Notes under the pieces: generated by a model
Database searches by the model: none
The model's input: the letters and a program-made list of their open reading frames with translations, nothing else
What the model was told of the DNA's origin: nothing
Source: Paenibacillus sp.
GTDB taxonomy: Bacteria; Bacillota; Bacilli; Paenibacillales; Paenibacillaceae
NCBI GenBank assembly: GCA_031254035.1
Contig: JAIRVF010000059.1
Span: 78,053 to 142,052, forward strand
Reading direction: 5' to 3'
Length of the DNA: 64,000 bases
Position numbers and translations under genes: made by a program
Shown here: one piece after another, positions 51,394 through 61,040 of the stretch
Position numbering within the stretch: the first letter of the stretch is position 1
Layout of the letters: each line of letters begins with the position of its first letter

Positions 51394-52677
51394 ATGGTTA
51401 AAAGGTTATTGCTTGGCAAAAAAAGAGTGGCTTGCTGCATGTTTTCTTTATTGCTGCTGATGCTATTTTCATTCTTCGGAGAAAGGGCGTATTTTGGGCA
51501 GCCCCAATCCGTGTATGCAAAAGCTTCGGTTTATTCGGCAACCCAGCAACAAGTCGAACCGCTGTATACATCACCATCTCCAAAATCCAAGCCTGCAGCT
51601 GAGGCCGCAAAAAAAACGGTCTACCTTACGTTTGACGACGGACCCAGCGCATTAACCTGCAAAGTTCTTGATATTTTGAAAAAAAATAATATCAAGGCGA
51701 CTTTTTTTGTTCTTGGTGAGCAGGTCAAGCGTTATCCCGAGGTGCTGCAGCGCATTTATGAAGAGGGACATGCCATAGGCAATCATACCTATGATCATAA
51801 TTATACAGAACTTTATAGCGGATTTCCTGTCTTCTGGAATCAGGTCAAACAGACAGAAGAAGAAATCAACCGCATTATTGGCGTCCGCCCCCAATTGGTC
51901 AGAGCTCCGGGAGGAACGGCCGGACACTTCGATGATATCTATTTTCGCCTGATGAAGCAGGGCGGATACGTCGTGATGGACTGGAATGTGGACAGCGGCG
52001 ATTCGACGCGGCGGGGGGTGCCTGAGTCCGAAATCATTAAAGGGGCAGAAACGCCGGTCAAGTCGAACGGGGCCGTGCTTCTTATGCATGATGGCAGCGG
52101 TCACGGTGAAAGTGTCAAAGCGCTGCCGGAGATCATCGCGTGGTATAAGAGTAAGGGGTATCAATTTGGAGTTCTTTCACCGGATGAGGAACCGATTCAG
52201 TTCAAAGTCAATGACAAGGCTAGACAACTGAAGCGCAGCGCGCCAAGCGAGTTGTGGGTACAGTCCCATGTAGCTGGCAATGCCGCGTTATTCGCAATCG
52301 GCAAACCGCTCAAGCTGGAAGTGGGGCCTCAGGAAACAACGCTGGAACCCGGCGAATACCTCTATGAGAACGGTCAATACCTGGTTCCGGTTCGCGCTGT
52401 GGCGGAAAGGCTCGGCGGCACAGCGGTCTGGGATTCCAAGACGCAAACAGCCGGCGTTACTCTTTTAGCAGATACGGATACGACGCTGCAAATCGATGCC
52501 GGGTCGGGACTACTGACTGTGGTGTCGGCAGGCAAAGAGCAATCCACACGTTCTACGTCCGTCAGTCTGTTAAATGATGCGGTCTGGATACCAATACGCG
52601 ACCTTTTTGACAGCGCAGGATATGCACGTATTGCAGCTTCCGAGAACAGAGAAGAGCGGCGGGTCAAAGTATTCTAA
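51394..52677 (+). CDS. Secreted polysaccharide deacetylase with copper-amine-oxidase-like C-terminal domain
   Basis: A 427-residue exported protein with a signal or anchor helix (about 12-32). The NodB deacetylase domain spans about 70-270, with TVYLTFDDGPSAL (catalytic Asp and metal Asp), AIGNHTYDHNY (metal His pair), RAPGGTAGHF, DWNVDSGDS and AVLLMHDGSGHGES. It removes acetyl groups from peptidoglycan or chitin-type sugars. The C-terminal 130 residues are a Cu_amine_oxidN1-like domain (YLVPVRAVAERLGGTAVWD, AVWIPIRDLFDSAGY), as on the SGNH hydrolase. The ATG at 51394 sits 8 nt after GGAGG. Confidence 0.92.
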   Translation: MVKRLLLGKKRVACCMFSLLLLMLFSFFGERAYFGQPQSVYAKASVYSATQQQVEPLYTSPSPKSKPAAEAAKKTVYLTFDDGPSALTCKVLDILKKNNIKATFFVLGEQVKRYPEVLQRIYEEGHAIGNHTYDHNYTELYSGFPVFWNQVKQTEEEINRIIGVRPQLVRAPGGTAGHFDDIYFRLMKQGGYVVMDWNVDSGDSTRRGVPESEIIKGAETPVKSNGAVLLMHDGSGHGESVKALPEIIAWYKSKGYQFGVLSPDEEPIQFKVNDKARQLKRSAPSELWVQSHVAGNAALFAIGKPLKLEVGPQETTLEPGEYLYENGQYLVPVRAVAERLGGTAVWDSKTQTAGVTLLADTDTTLQIDAGSGLLTVVSAGKEQSTRSTSVSLLNDAVWIPIRDLFDSAGYARIAASENREERRVKVF

Positions 52678-52795
52678 TAATCTATCTTTAAACCTTCAGG
52701 CGGATGTCTACTTCCTTTCATTTATGGAGAGACTATATTCATAGATTCCTTTCTTTCAGGAATTCAACTCCATAATGAATCGGAGGTTATTGAAA

Positions 52796-53779
52796 TTGTC
52801 TACTCCTTCCATACAATCTCAGGATATTGCTCCTGAACTGCTGGAGCGGGTGATCGCCCGCACAGGAACCGTTATCGTCGGCAAAGAAGCTCAAATCCGG
52901 CTTGCAATCATGTCCATGTTATGCGGAGGACACATACTGCTGGAAGATATGCCTGGCGTGGGCAAAACTATGCTAGTCAGAGCCCTTGCTGCCTGCTTAG
53001 GCGCAAGCTTTGGTCGGATTCAGTTCACGTATGATTTGATGCCTGCGGACGTGACAGGAACGTCTGTATACCGCCAGCACAACGGTACGTTCGAATTCCG
53101 TCCGGGCCCGATCATGTCCAATCTGGTTCTGGCAGATGAGCTTAACCGTGCTTCGCCGCGTACGCAATCGGCGCTGCTAGAGGCGATGGAGGAAAGCAGG
53201 GTGACCGTTGACGGACATACCTATCCGCTGCCGCGGCCATTTTTGCTTCTAGCCACCCAAAACCCACTGCAGTTCGAGGGAACCTACAGGCTGCCTGAAG
53301 CGCAGCTAGATCGTTTTCTCATGCGGATTCAGCTTGGTTACCCGGAGCCGCAGCAGGAAATTGAGTTATTGTCGCGCATGCAGGGAATGAATCCTTTGGA
53401 ACGAATTAAGCCCGTTATACTGGCTGAGGAAATGGAAAGAATGCAGCGCGAGGTCAAAGGCGTATTTGTGGATGATTCCATCAAGCTGATGCTCGTGCAA
53501 GTAGCGGATGCCTCAAGGCATCATTCCAAGCTGATGCTTGGAATCAGCCCGCGCGGTACGCTCGCTTGGATGCAGGCTTCACAAGCTGCCGCTTATATGG
53601 CGGGGCGTTCATATGTGATTCCGGATGATGTAAAATTTACGGCTGGACCTGTTTTGGCCCACAGGCTGCTGCTCAGCCATGAAGCAGTTCTGGCGGGGGT
53701 GCAAAGCGGGGACATTGTGCTTGAGCTGTTATCCCGGCTTACGATGCCTCTTGTCTCACGAAAGGGAGCCAAGTCATGA
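52796..53779 (+). CDS. MoxR-family AAA+ ATPase
   Basis: A 327-residue AAA+ ATPase of the MoxR group. Walker A is EDMPGVGKTMLVRALA, Walker B is SNLVLADELNRASPRTQSALLEAMEE, sensor 1 is LLATQNPLQFEGTYRLPEAQLDRF, and the arginine-finger region follows. Such proteins act as chaperones for metal insertion or complex assembly with VWA/DUF58 partners, and the next gene is a DUF58 protein. The TTG at 52796 lies 9 nt after CGGAGG, so the ATG at 52775, which overlaps that site, is not used. The counterpart in B. subtilis is yeaC. Confidence 0.92.
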   Translation: MSTPSIQSQDIAPELLERVIARTGTVIVGKEAQIRLAIMSMLCGGHILLEDMPGVGKTMLVRALAACLGASFGRIQFTYDLMPADVTGTSVYRQHNGTFEFRPGPIMSNLVLADELNRASPRTQSALLEAMEESRVTVDGHTYPLPRPFLLLATQNPLQFEGTYRLPEAQLDRFLMRIQLGYPEPQQEIELLSRMQGMNPLERIKPVILAEEMERMQREVKGVFVDDSIKLMLVQVADASRHHSKLMLGISPRGTLAWMQASQAAAYMAGRSYVIPDDVKFTAGPVLAHRLLLSHEAVLAGVQSGDIVLELLSRLTMPLVSRKGAKS

Positions 53780-55089
53780 GGAGGCGGCTGACGGAATGGA
53801 TGACAGGTACCGCCGTCCTTAGCGTACTGGCTGCTCTGTATGTTTGGCATGGGGGAGCATCGGTGCTCTATATGCTGCTGCTGGTAGGGCTTGTCGTTTT
53901 ATCCGGGGTTTCGATGCAGTGGCTGGGTCCGAGGCGCATTATCATAAAGCGGCAGATGCAAGAGTCCGTCATATCGGCCGGTGGTACGGCCGTGATGCAG
54001 GTACATGTCGAATTCAGCTCGTTGCTGCCCGTTCCATGGCTAGCCGTGGAGGATCATTATACGGGCGGAAGCAGCCGCCAGGTTCTGTTCCCCGGACTCC
54101 GGCGCAAATTGGTGTACAGTTGCGAGCTGCGGGAACTGCCGCGCGGAGTTTATTCTTTTGATGCCTGCCTGCTTGAATGGGGCGGGCTGTTTGGCTGGTT
54201 CAAAGGGGGGCGGCTTCAGAAATCGGAAGGGCAACTTCTGGTTCTTCCGAAACCGCTGTCGCTCGGAAATGTATTGGAATTGCCTTCAGCAGCGGCCCCG
54301 TCCCCTTCCGCTTCGCAGCCGGTTCAATCGGTGCAGATCAGGTATGGCGCCAAAGGCCCCGATATCAGGGAATACATGCCTTCCGACCCGATGAACCGGA
54401 TTCACTGGAAGAGCTCGGCCAAACGAGGCAGTCTCTATACATTGCTGCCTGAGGATGAGCGGGATCCGTTTTGTCTGGTGATCTTGGACCGTTCGTTTCA
54501 AGGATACATTCGCAGCGGGGGCACAAAGGAGGAGCAGCGTATAAAAGCGAGGCAATCCTTTGAAAAGGCCGTATCGGCAGCTGCGGGAATTGTTAGTGAA
54601 ATGATGCGTACCGGTACAAGAAGCAAGCTGATATATGGGACGGATGATTCGATAAAGAGCGGCTCAGCCGCTGTACGGGGAGAGGAAACGGATGGCCCTG
54701 AAATCTATACCCGCATGCTTGCGGCATTATCCCTGGTTACACTCACTGAGGGTCCCGAATTATCGTCGCTTTTGGAAGAAAGCTTGAAGCACATGGTTCC
54801 GGGAACCCGCGTAATTATCGTAACCGGCATGATGGGCAGGCATACGGCCGATGCCGCTGCCCGGGTGAAGGCCCGCGGTGGGCAGTCCGATTTCTTTTGC
54901 ACGGCCCTGACTGGGGAGCAAGCCGTTACGGATGGACACATGCAGAGCGGCATGACAGGAAACACCTCTTCATTTGCCACTGCCGTCCGTATTTCCCGAA
55001 CTGGAGCGGGTATATTTGCTATCGATCGGGATCAGGTTACGAGGATTGGTTTGATAGAGACGCCGCATACCGGAGAGGGGGCGGTTTAA
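53776..55089 (+). CDS. DUF58 domain protein
   Basis: A 437-residue protein with two N-terminal helices (about 11-52) followed by a beta-rich part and the DUF58 core: IRYGAKGPDIREYMPSDPMNRIHWKSSAKRG, where the Asp-Ile-Arg-x-Tyr and Ile-x-Trp-Lys residues define the family. It starts inside the MoxR stop (ATGA). It is the usual partner of MoxR ATPases, with a vWA-like region after DUF58 (LVILDRSFQGY). The counterpart is yeaD of B. subtilis. Confidence 0.9.
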   Translation: MRRRLTEWMTGTAVLSVLAALYVWHGGASVLYMLLLVGLVVLSGVSMQWLGPRRIIIKRQMQESVISAGGTAVMQVHVEFSSLLPVPWLAVEDHYTGGSSRQVLFPGLRRKLVYSCELRELPRGVYSFDACLLEWGGLFGWFKGGRLQKSEGQLLVLPKPLSLGNVLELPSAAAPSPSASQPVQSVQIRYGAKGPDIREYMPSDPMNRIHWKSSAKRGSLYTLLPEDERDPFCLVILDRSFQGYIRSGGTKEEQRIKARQSFEKAVSAAAGIVSEMMRTGTRSKLIYGTDDSIKSGSAAVRGEETDGPEIYTRMLAALSLVTLTEGPELSSLLEESLKHMVPGTRVIIVTGMMGRHTADAAARVKARGGQSDFFCTALTGEQAVTDGHMQSGMTGNTSSFATAVRISRTGAGIFAIDRDQVTRIGLIETPHTGEGAV

Positions 55090-55090
55090 T

Positions 55091-57298
55091 ATGGAAAGCG
55101 TTAAAGACCCACTTTGGTATAGAGTATGGATTTCACTTCCGCTCATGGGGCTTTTTATAGAATGGCTCCTTCCCCTAAAATCTCTGGATATGATTTCCGT
55201 CAACCAAGAATGGTTTGGGGCTATGTATATATTCACTGGACTGCTCCTTCTTTTGGGGGTCTTTTGCTTTAAATGGACATTCTACAGTCTGCTGTATGGG
55301 CTTTGTACGTTAGGGGTCTGGGCTTATGTGTTCAGGAAAAGCGGAGAAATGATTGGTTTCTTACCTTCCTTCTCCCTGTTGCGGCAGGATATAGAGCTGC
55401 TGTTTTCAACAGGCCAATTCTCCCTGATCAGCCAGGAGACGCGCATGCTGGTGCTTATGATCGGCTGGGCGTTGCTCGTCTACTCGGTCCAATCGCTGGC
55501 GCTGCTTCGCAGCAGCGTCCTGCTTTTCGCAGTGGCCACGCTGGTCTATTTGTTCTGCTTGGAAACGCTGCTGGATCTTCCGGTTTATGGCGACATCATC
55601 CGGACCAGTGCGCTTACCCTCATGCTGCAAGGGACGGTTCATCTCTCACGACTGCGGGAAAGCGGGAAAATCCATAACATTTCCAAGCTGGTATACAGCC
55701 GCTGGATCTTTATCCTCACAGCAATAGTATTGATTCTCGTCATAGGAAGCTGGCTAGGGGGAAGCTTGACGCAGCCAAAGCCCATAGCCCGAATTTCTTT
55801 GCAGCAAGCTGCGCAGCGTTTAGGGGAATGGGTGAAAACCGGATACAACGGCGGTGAGGCTGCAGCGGTGACGGGATATAATTTGGCGGGTGAAGAAGAG
55901 GATATGGGACTTCCCCTCCGTCAGAGCAGCCGAATTTACTTTACAGCACAAACTCCGGTTGCCACATACTGGCGCGGGGAAACCTTCAGCGAGTATAACG
56001 GCAGAAAGTGGTCTGAACCTAAAGAAGATGTGAAAACGGGTTATGTGCCCGGTACCATTGCGGAACAACCGGACAAGGAGTCAGAAGGACTGAAGATCAT
56101 TACACAGCATATCACATTCGAACAACCACTTTTGCAAAGCTTCCCGATCTTTGGCGGAGGAGAGCCCACGGAGATCGTAGACCTGCAATTATCACCTGAA
56201 GGAAGCGCGTTGCCTGCCGCAATCGAGCGGTACAAGAATGCTGGGACGGTCAAGGTGATGTTGGATAAGGGGAAACCGCAGGTGGAAGGTTATACCGTGA
56301 AGGTGGAGCTTCCGAGCAAGGATCCACAGCGGCTCAAGAGTGAAAGCGGATCAGACCCATTACCTGTCCAGGAACATTATCTGCAGCTTCCGAAGGAGCT
56401 TCCGCAGCGGGTAAAAAATCTGGCTGCCAATATTACCAAAGATGCCTTAAACCGCTATGAGCAGGTGAAAGCAGTGGAGAGTTATTTGAGCCAGCATGAG
56501 ACCTATACGCTCAATACGAGGGTACCGCCTGAAGGGCAGGATTTCGTTGATGATTTCCTGTTTGTGACCCATGAGGGGTACTGCAACCATTTCTCGACCG
56601 CCATGACGGTGCTTCTTCGCAGTCAGGGCATTCCAGCACGATACGTTAAGGGATTTGCCCAAGGAAAACAGGATTTGGATCACCCGGATCGGTATTCGGT
56701 CAGCGAGGGAGATGCTCACTCCTGGGTCGAGGTTTATTTTCCGGAATCGGGCTGGATTCCGTTTGATCCTACACCCGGCCTTGTGGCCTCCGGTAGTACG
56801 GTCCATCCGGCCTCCGCTTTGCATCGGATCTCCACGGTAAGTGGTGACTTCCTTTGGAAGATGGCGGAACACGTCGCGTCCGGCTTGTTATGGACCGTTG
56901 ATTTCATTTGGCGCAAGAAGCTTTTATTGGCGGGAACAGCAGTTTTGGCTGCGATCCTGACACTGGCTGTCATTCAATTGAAGCCTTGGCTGGGGTTAAT
57001 ACCTTTATGGCTGCGGCTTCACTTAACGAGGCGCCATTTTCCTGACAGGGATGAGCTCCTTAGGAATGCAATTCCTGTATGGCATGCACTCTCGCACCGT
57101 TTTGGGGCTGCTCCATCCGGTTGTACAATAAGGGAGTATGTCAGAAGCCTCCCGGTTGAACAAGAAGAATTACGCGCAATGTTGCACGATTTTACGGTCG
57201 ATTGGGAAATGATAGCTTATGATGAAGGTCCGATGAATCGGAGCAGATGTATTGCATTCTTGCGCCGCTGTTTGCAGATCTCCAAAAAAGTGGCATAA
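55091..57298 (+). CDS. Membrane transglutaminase-like protein (TgpA/YebA type)
   Basis: A 735-residue membrane protein. About six helices lie in the first 220 residues, then a long outer domain with a transglutaminase core: the Cys in FVTHEGYCNHFSTAMTVLLRSQGIPARYV, the His in GDAHSWVEVYFPESGWIPFDPTPG, with the Asp after it. A last helix (about 615-640) is followed by a cytoplasmic DUF4129-like tail. It starts 1 nt after the DUF58 stop and forms with MoxR and DUF58 a three-gene operon like yeaC-yeaD-yebA, ahead of guaA. Its substrate is unknown; the outer location suggests a cell envelope target. Confidence 0.9.
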   Translation: MESVKDPLWYRVWISLPLMGLFIEWLLPLKSLDMISVNQEWFGAMYIFTGLLLLLGVFCFKWTFYSLLYGLCTLGVWAYVFRKSGEMIGFLPSFSLLRQDIELLFSTGQFSLISQETRMLVLMIGWALLVYSVQSLALLRSSVLLFAVATLVYLFCLETLLDLPVYGDIIRTSALTLMLQGTVHLSRLRESGKIHNISKLVYSRWIFILTAIVLILVIGSWLGGSLTQPKPIARISLQQAAQRLGEWVKTGYNGGEAAAVTGYNLAGEEEDMGLPLRQSSRIYFTAQTPVATYWRGETFSEYNGRKWSEPKEDVKTGYVPGTIAEQPDKESEGLKIITQHITFEQPLLQSFPIFGGGEPTEIVDLQLSPEGSALPAAIERYKNAGTVKVMLDKGKPQVEGYTVKVELPSKDPQRLKSESGSDPLPVQEHYLQLPKELPQRVKNLAANITKDALNRYEQVKAVESYLSQHETYTLNTRVPPEGQDFVDDFLFVTHEGYCNHFSTAMTVLLRSQGIPARYVKGFAQGKQDLDHPDRYSVSEGDAHSWVEVYFPESGWIPFDPTPGLVASGSTVHPASALHRISTVSGDFLWKMAEHVASGLLWTVDFIWRKKLLLAGTAVLAAILTLAVIQLKPWLGLIPLWLRLHLTRRHFPDRDELLRNAIPVWHALSHRFGAAPSGCTIREYVRSLPVEQEELRAMLHDFTVDWEMIAYDEGPMNRSRCIAFLRRCLQISKKVA

Positions 57299-57317
57299 GC
57301 TTGACTGCCTGGTTTTC

Positions 57318-57347
57318 TTGACGGTATGAATTATCGTTGCGTATAAT
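57318..57347 (+). promoter_or_regulatory. guaA promoter
   Basis: TTGACG (57318-57323) and TATAAT (57342-57347), 18-nt spacer, 30 nt before the start codon. The leader is too short for a purine riboswitch. Confidence 0.7.
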
Positions 57348-57376
57348 TAATTTCAACAATTGAGGGAGGCACGTTA

Positions 57377-58915
57377 ATGAATAAGCCAAATGAAATCGTC
57401 GTTGTCTTAGACTTCGGCGGACAATACAACCAACTTATTGCAAGACGCATTCGCGATTTGGGAGTTTATAGCGAACTGCTACCTTTTAATACATCGATCG
57501 ATAAAATCCGTGAGCTTTCCCCGAAAGGGATCGTATTTTCCGGCGGACCGATGAGCGTATACGCAGAAGATGCACCTCATGTGGATCCAGCGATTTATGA
57601 CCTGGGTGTACCTATTTTCGGCATTTGTTACGGAATGCAACTGATGGCCCAACAGCTGGACGGTAAAGTGGAACGTGCGGCGAAACGGGAATACGGCAAG
57701 GCGGATCTGGAATTTGCTCCGAATACGACATTGACCAAAGGGCTGGAGTCTAAGCAAACCGTATGGATGAGCCACGGGGACCATGTCGTTGAAATGCCGA
57801 AAGGCTTTAAGCTGGATGCGGGCACGGAATCTGCGCCGATTGCGGCGATGAGCAACTTGGACAAGCAGCTTTACGCGGTGCAGTTCCATCCAGAGGTACG
57901 CCACTCTGTTCACGGGAATGAAATGATCCGCAACTTCTTGTTTGAAGTCTGCCATTGTGAAGGCAACTGGAGTATGGAAACCTTCATTGAGGATGCTATT
58001 CGTGATATTCGCAATCAGGTTGGTGACCGTAAAGTATTGTGCGCACTCAGCGGCGGCGTCGATTCTTCCGTTGTAGCGATGCTGATTCATAAAGCGGTTG
58101 GCGATCAGCTGACTTGTATGTTCATCGATCACGGACTGTTGCGTAAAGGCGAAGCGGAGAGCGTAATGGAAACCTTCGTAGGAAAATTCGATATGAAGGT
58201 TGTTAAAATCGATGCGCGTGAACGTTTCCTCAGCAAACTGGCTGGCGTGGACGATCCCGAGAAAAAGCGCAAAATTATCGGCAACGAGTTCATTTATGTA
58301 TTTGATGAAGAATCCGCTAAATTCGACGACTTTGCTTTCCTAGCCCAAGGCACGCTGTACACGGATATCGTAGAAAGCGGAACGGCTACGGCTCAAACGA
58401 TCAAATCTCACCACAATGTCGGCGGACTGCCTGAAGACATGAAATTCGAGCTGGTTGAGCCTTTGAAGAGCTTGTTCAAGGACGAAGTGCGTAAAGTCGG
58501 ATTAGAATGCGGCCTTCCGGAAGAAATCGTATGGCGTCAGCCATTCCCGGGTCCGGGTCTTGCCATCCGTGTTCTCGGTGAAGTCACAGAAGACAAGCTT
58601 AAGATCGTACGCGATTCGGATTACATCCTGCGTGAAGAGATTGCTAAAGCAGGTCTTGACCGTGAAATCTGGCAGTACTTTACCGCTCTTCCGAACATGA
58701 AAAGTGTCGGCGTAATGGGTGATGAACGTACTTATTCCTACACTGTGGGCATCCGTGCTGTAACCTCCATCGACGGCATGACAGCTGACTGGGCACGTAT
58801 CCCTTGGGATGTGCTTGAGAAGATTTCGGTGCGTATCGTCAACGAAGTTGAGAACGTGAATCGTATTGTGTATGACGTTACTTCCAAGCCACCTGCAACG
58901 ATTGAATGGGAATAG
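57377..58915 (+). CDS. guaA: GMP synthase (glutamine-hydrolysing)
   Basis: A 512-residue enzyme that converts XMP to GMP with glutamine and ATP. The N-terminal glutaminase has the Cys in [12 protein letters not shown] and the His/Glu in [11 protein letters not shown]; the ATP pyrophosphatase P-loop is [14 protein letters not shown]; the C-terminal dimerisation domain ends [17 protein letters not shown]. All catalytic residues are present and the length is typical. The AGGGAGG ribosome site is 8 nt before the ATG. A purine permease gene under a guanine riboswitch lies downstream at 61286, so both act in the guanine nucleotide pool. Confidence 0.97.
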   Translation: MNKPNEIVVVLDFGGQYNQLIARRIRDLGVYSELLPFNTSIDKIRELSPKGIVFSGGPMSVYAEDAPHVDPAIYDLGVPIFGICYGMQLMAQQLDGKVERAAKREYGKADLEFAPNTTLTKGLESKQTVWMSHGDHVVEMPKGFKLDAGTESAPIAAMSNLDKQLYAVQFHPEVRHSVHGNEMIRNFLFEVCHCEGNWSMETFIEDAIRDIRNQVGDRKVLCALSGGVDSSVVAMLIHKAVGDQLTCMFIDHGLLRKGEAESVMETFVGKFDMKVVKIDARERFLSKLAGVDDPEKKRKIIGNEFIYVFDEESAKFDDFAFLAQGTLYTDIVESGTATAQTIKSHHNVGGLPEDMKFELVEPLKSLFKDEVRKVGLECGLPEEIVWRQPFPGPGLAIRVLGEVTEDKLKIVRDSDYILREEIAKAGLDREIWQYFTALPNMKSVGVMGDERTYSYTVGIRAVTSIDGMTADWARIPWDVLEKISVRIVNEVENVNRIVYDVTSKPPATIEWE

Positions 58916-58955
58916 GCAGATCTCATTACACCTACAGCAATTGAGTGTTAAAAAT

Positions 58956-59002
58956 AACTCTCTTTTATCTGCGTTATTTACGAGATGAAAGGGAGTTTTT
59001 TT
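58956..59002 (+). terminator. Terminator of guaA
   Basis: AACTCTCTTTTATCT pairs with AGATGAAAGGGAGTT, then T residues. Its left arm and loop (ACTCTCTTTTATCTGCGTTA) recur exactly at 59754. Confidence 0.85.
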
Positions 59003-59021
59003 GGCTCAAAAATAATGAATA

Positions 59022-59063
59022 GTGCTTGGAAAAAGCGAAAGCAGCGGAGGGAACGGAATCGTC
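59022..59063. repeat. Short dispersed repeat, copy 2
   Basis: CTTGGAAAAAGCGAAAGCAG then CGGAGGGAACGGAATCG (one continuous stretch given in two parts) is a close copy of 24985-25030. The remaining bases of 58916-59280 hold the guaA terminator, an AT-rich promoter-like region near 59160 and no other gene. Confidence 0.65.
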
Positions 59064-59280
59064 AGAAGGGTTTGAATTACGTGACGCTTTACTTACCCAT
59101 TCACACTCATTACTATTTAACTATTTAATACCATGGCTTATGGGGAATATATCTAATAAGATCGTTGTTTTGTGATATATTTTAATGTCTTGCCCGTCTA
59201 TTTCCTGGAATGAACAGTGTTTTGCAAGGCATGATCTGATAGAATTAAAACAAATGATAACAAGTGGAGGAAATCAAAAT

Positions 59281-59622
59281 ATGTCTAATTTACCAAATTG
59301 CCCGAAATGTAATTCAGAGTACACGTACGAAGATGGAAATCTTCTTGTTTGTCCTGAATGTGCTCATGAGTGGACTTTAGAATCAGAAACCGCAGATAGT
59401 GAAGATACAAAGGTTATTAGAGATGCGAATGGAAATGTGTTAAACGATGGTGATTCTGTCACAGTCATCAAAGATCTTAAAGTAAAAGGAACTTCATCAG
59501 TTGTGAAAATCGGTACAAAAGTGAAAAATATCCGTTTGGTTGATGGAGACCATGATATTGATTGTAAAATTGATGGTTTTGGAGCTATGAAATTAAAATC
59601 CGAATTTGTTAAAAAGGTCTAA
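59281..59622 (+). CDS. PhnA/YjdM family zinc-ribbon protein
   Basis: A 113-residue protein of the PhnA (YjdM) family. The N-terminal zinc ribbon has CPKC and CPEC knuckles ([28 protein letters not shown]), and the C-terminal SH3-like domain runs from [13 protein letters not shown] to [10 protein letters not shown]. The name comes from an E. coli gene near phosphonate genes, but no phosphonate genes are here and the role is unknown. The ATG at 59281 follows AGTGGAGGAAA. The gene is more AT-rich than guaA, and copies of one terminator arm lie on both sides, so it may be acquired. Confidence 0.92.
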   Translation: MSNLPNCPKCNSEYTYEDGNLLVCPECAHEWTLESETADSEDTKVIRDANGNVLNDGDSVTVIKDLKVKGTSSVVKIGTKVKNIRLVDGDHDIDCKIDGFGAMKLKSEFVKKV

Positions 59623-59752
59623 TACGATTTTAATGTAACATTGAGGGAACGACCGATTAATTTTTCTAAAAGAAAATACTAAAGTATTCCTGATAAGATT
59701 GTTCTTTTTCCGGGTTTACCTTAATAGTTAATCTTATAAGTACAACAAAGAC

Positions 59753-59801
59753 TACTCTCTTTTATCTGCGTTATTCAGCAAATAGAAGTGAGTATTTTTT
59801 T
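59753..59801 (+). terminator. Terminator with the guaA terminator's left arm
   Basis: TACTC...TTTTAT pairs loosely with AATAGAAG..GAGTA, followed by TTTTTTTAT. The left arm and loop are identical over 21-22 nt to the guaA terminator. Nothing else was seen in 59623-59932. Confidence 0.6.
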
Positions 59802-59932
59802 ATTAGAATAGTATTGACGAATGCCAGGATTCCATTAAAATGGTTACAATAACCATTGCAGTCCAGAACATCTCAGAATGTTATCATGAAGTATTTGCAA
59901 GACATACTCACGAACAGAGAGGAGTAAGGAAA

Positions 59933-60259
59933 ATGCAAATGTATATGGTATCAGGCAGATTCGGATCCGGAGAATACACAGAAGTAGTGGATGTATTTGA
60001 GAATATTGAAGTGAGGCCCAATTATTATGTTTGTGCAGGTCAAAGAATTGATAAAAGCATGATCGGAAAAGTTGAAGAGACCAAATTTTCCGGCTCTTAC
60101 CAAATGGCGCTGCTGAACCCTAATGAGGTCGAGGAAGCTCGGAAGACAATTATGGATAAAGTTAGAGAATATCACCAAAAAAGGTTGGAAAAGGCGAGAG
60201 CGGCTTTAGAGGCAATTGATCAACACAGTTTGGAATCCGATATTAAATTTATATCATAA
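59933..60259 (+). CDS. Hypothetical protein, 108 residues
   Basis: A 108-residue soluble protein. The first half is beta-rich (MYMVSGRFGSGEYTEVVDVF, then ENIEVRPNYYVCAGQRIDKS), and the C-terminal third is a long charged helix (EVEEARKTIMDKVREYHQKR and onward). A strong AGAGAGGAGTAAGG ribosome site fixes the ATG at 59933. It is AT-rich, like its neighbours. No family is recognised. A terminator follows at 60295. Confidence 0.75.
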   Translation: MQMYMVSGRFGSGEYTEVVDVFENIEVRPNYYVCAGQRIDKSMIGKVEETKFSGSYQMALLNPNEVEEARKTIMDKVREYHQKRLEKARAALEAIDQHSLESDIKFIS

Positions 60260-60294
60260 TAACAGGCTACTTACTTAATCATCTTAAACATACC

Positions 60295-60334
60295 AAAAAA
60301 CCGTCTACCTCTCCTTGAGGGGAACGGTTTTTTT
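60295..60334. terminator. Terminator after the 108-residue gene
   Basis: AAAAAACCGT-cta-CCTC and GAGG-ggaa-CGGTTTTTTT pair; T-runs on both strands allow it to serve the convergent - strand gene too. Confidence 0.85.
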
Positions 60335-60368
60335 GATACGACTGCATTTTGAAAAAATGATCCTAGTC

Positions 60369-60644
60369 TTATTCTTCTTCTATAGGCTTGCTTTCAGCAT
60401 CATTCGTCATCCGATCTTCACCGGGATACTCCCGCCCGTCAGCTTCATGCAGCTGAAGGTTTTCGTTGCCAAATGGCCGAGGGCCGTTCTGTCCCTTTAG
60501 CCATGGCTTGCTTTTGCCGATGGATTCCGCCTCCAGGCTCGATCCGTAAGGCCCTTCCGGGAACTCTTCGGGGATCAAATCATTGCGCTGCGACTGTACG
60601 GTGGAAACATCATTGTTTTCGTAATCGTCGTTTGATGAATGCAT
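60369..60644 (-). CDS. Hypothetical hydrophilic protein, 91 residues
   Basis: A 91-residue acidic, low-complexity protein (MHSSNDDYENNDVSTVQSQR..., ending DAESKPIEEE) rich in Glu, Asp, Asn, Pro and Gly, with no membrane segment; it is probably disordered. AAGGCAGGTG lies 10 nt before the ATG on the - strand, which supports translation. Similar small hydrophilic proteins in spore formers are sometimes spore-associated, but no family is recognised. Confidence 0.68.
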   Translation of the reverse strand: MHSSNDDYENNDVSTVQSQRNDLIPEEFPEGPYGSSLEAESIGKSKPWLKGQNGPRPFGNENLQLHEADGREYPGEDRMTNDAESKPIEEE

Positions 60645-60978
60645 GGATTGAACACCTGCCTTTCTTATAAGCCGCCAAAGGGGATAAACCGTGGGCCGAA
60701 CTGATATCTGACATCACAACAAGAGCAACTGCGAAATACTGCTGTCTGCCTTCTCTAACGAGGCGTCGATGGATGTTTTTCTAGAAGTAATGTCCCCGTT
60801 GACTACGATTACTATCCCTTTTGAAATATGCGCGTTTAGCGATTTAGGCGAATGGACTTCCTTTCAATACTCCGGTGGAGATTGGATTGATCGTTGAAAT
60901 CGAATAGGAAATAGCGCGTTATTCGCACCAATTCCGAACATTAAGCGTAACCAATACTTCCAATATTCGTTTTTTGTA

Positions 60979-61007
60979 TTGACAAGTTTCGCTCTTTTCT
61001 CTAAAAT
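60979..61007 (+). promoter_or_regulatory. Strong promoter of the purine permease gene
   Basis: TTGACA (60979-60984) and TAAAAT (61002-61007) with a 17-nt spacer, about 34 nt before the riboswitch. The upstream part, 60645-60978, holds no supported gene. Confidence 0.8.
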
Positions 61008-61040
61008 AAATGATGTGAGAAACGACAATATAAAAAAATT

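Noticed and set aside
60751-60775. TCTAACGAGGCG as a further phased repeat unit
   Set aside because: Only the first seven bases match; the other end and the 50-nt partner are missing.
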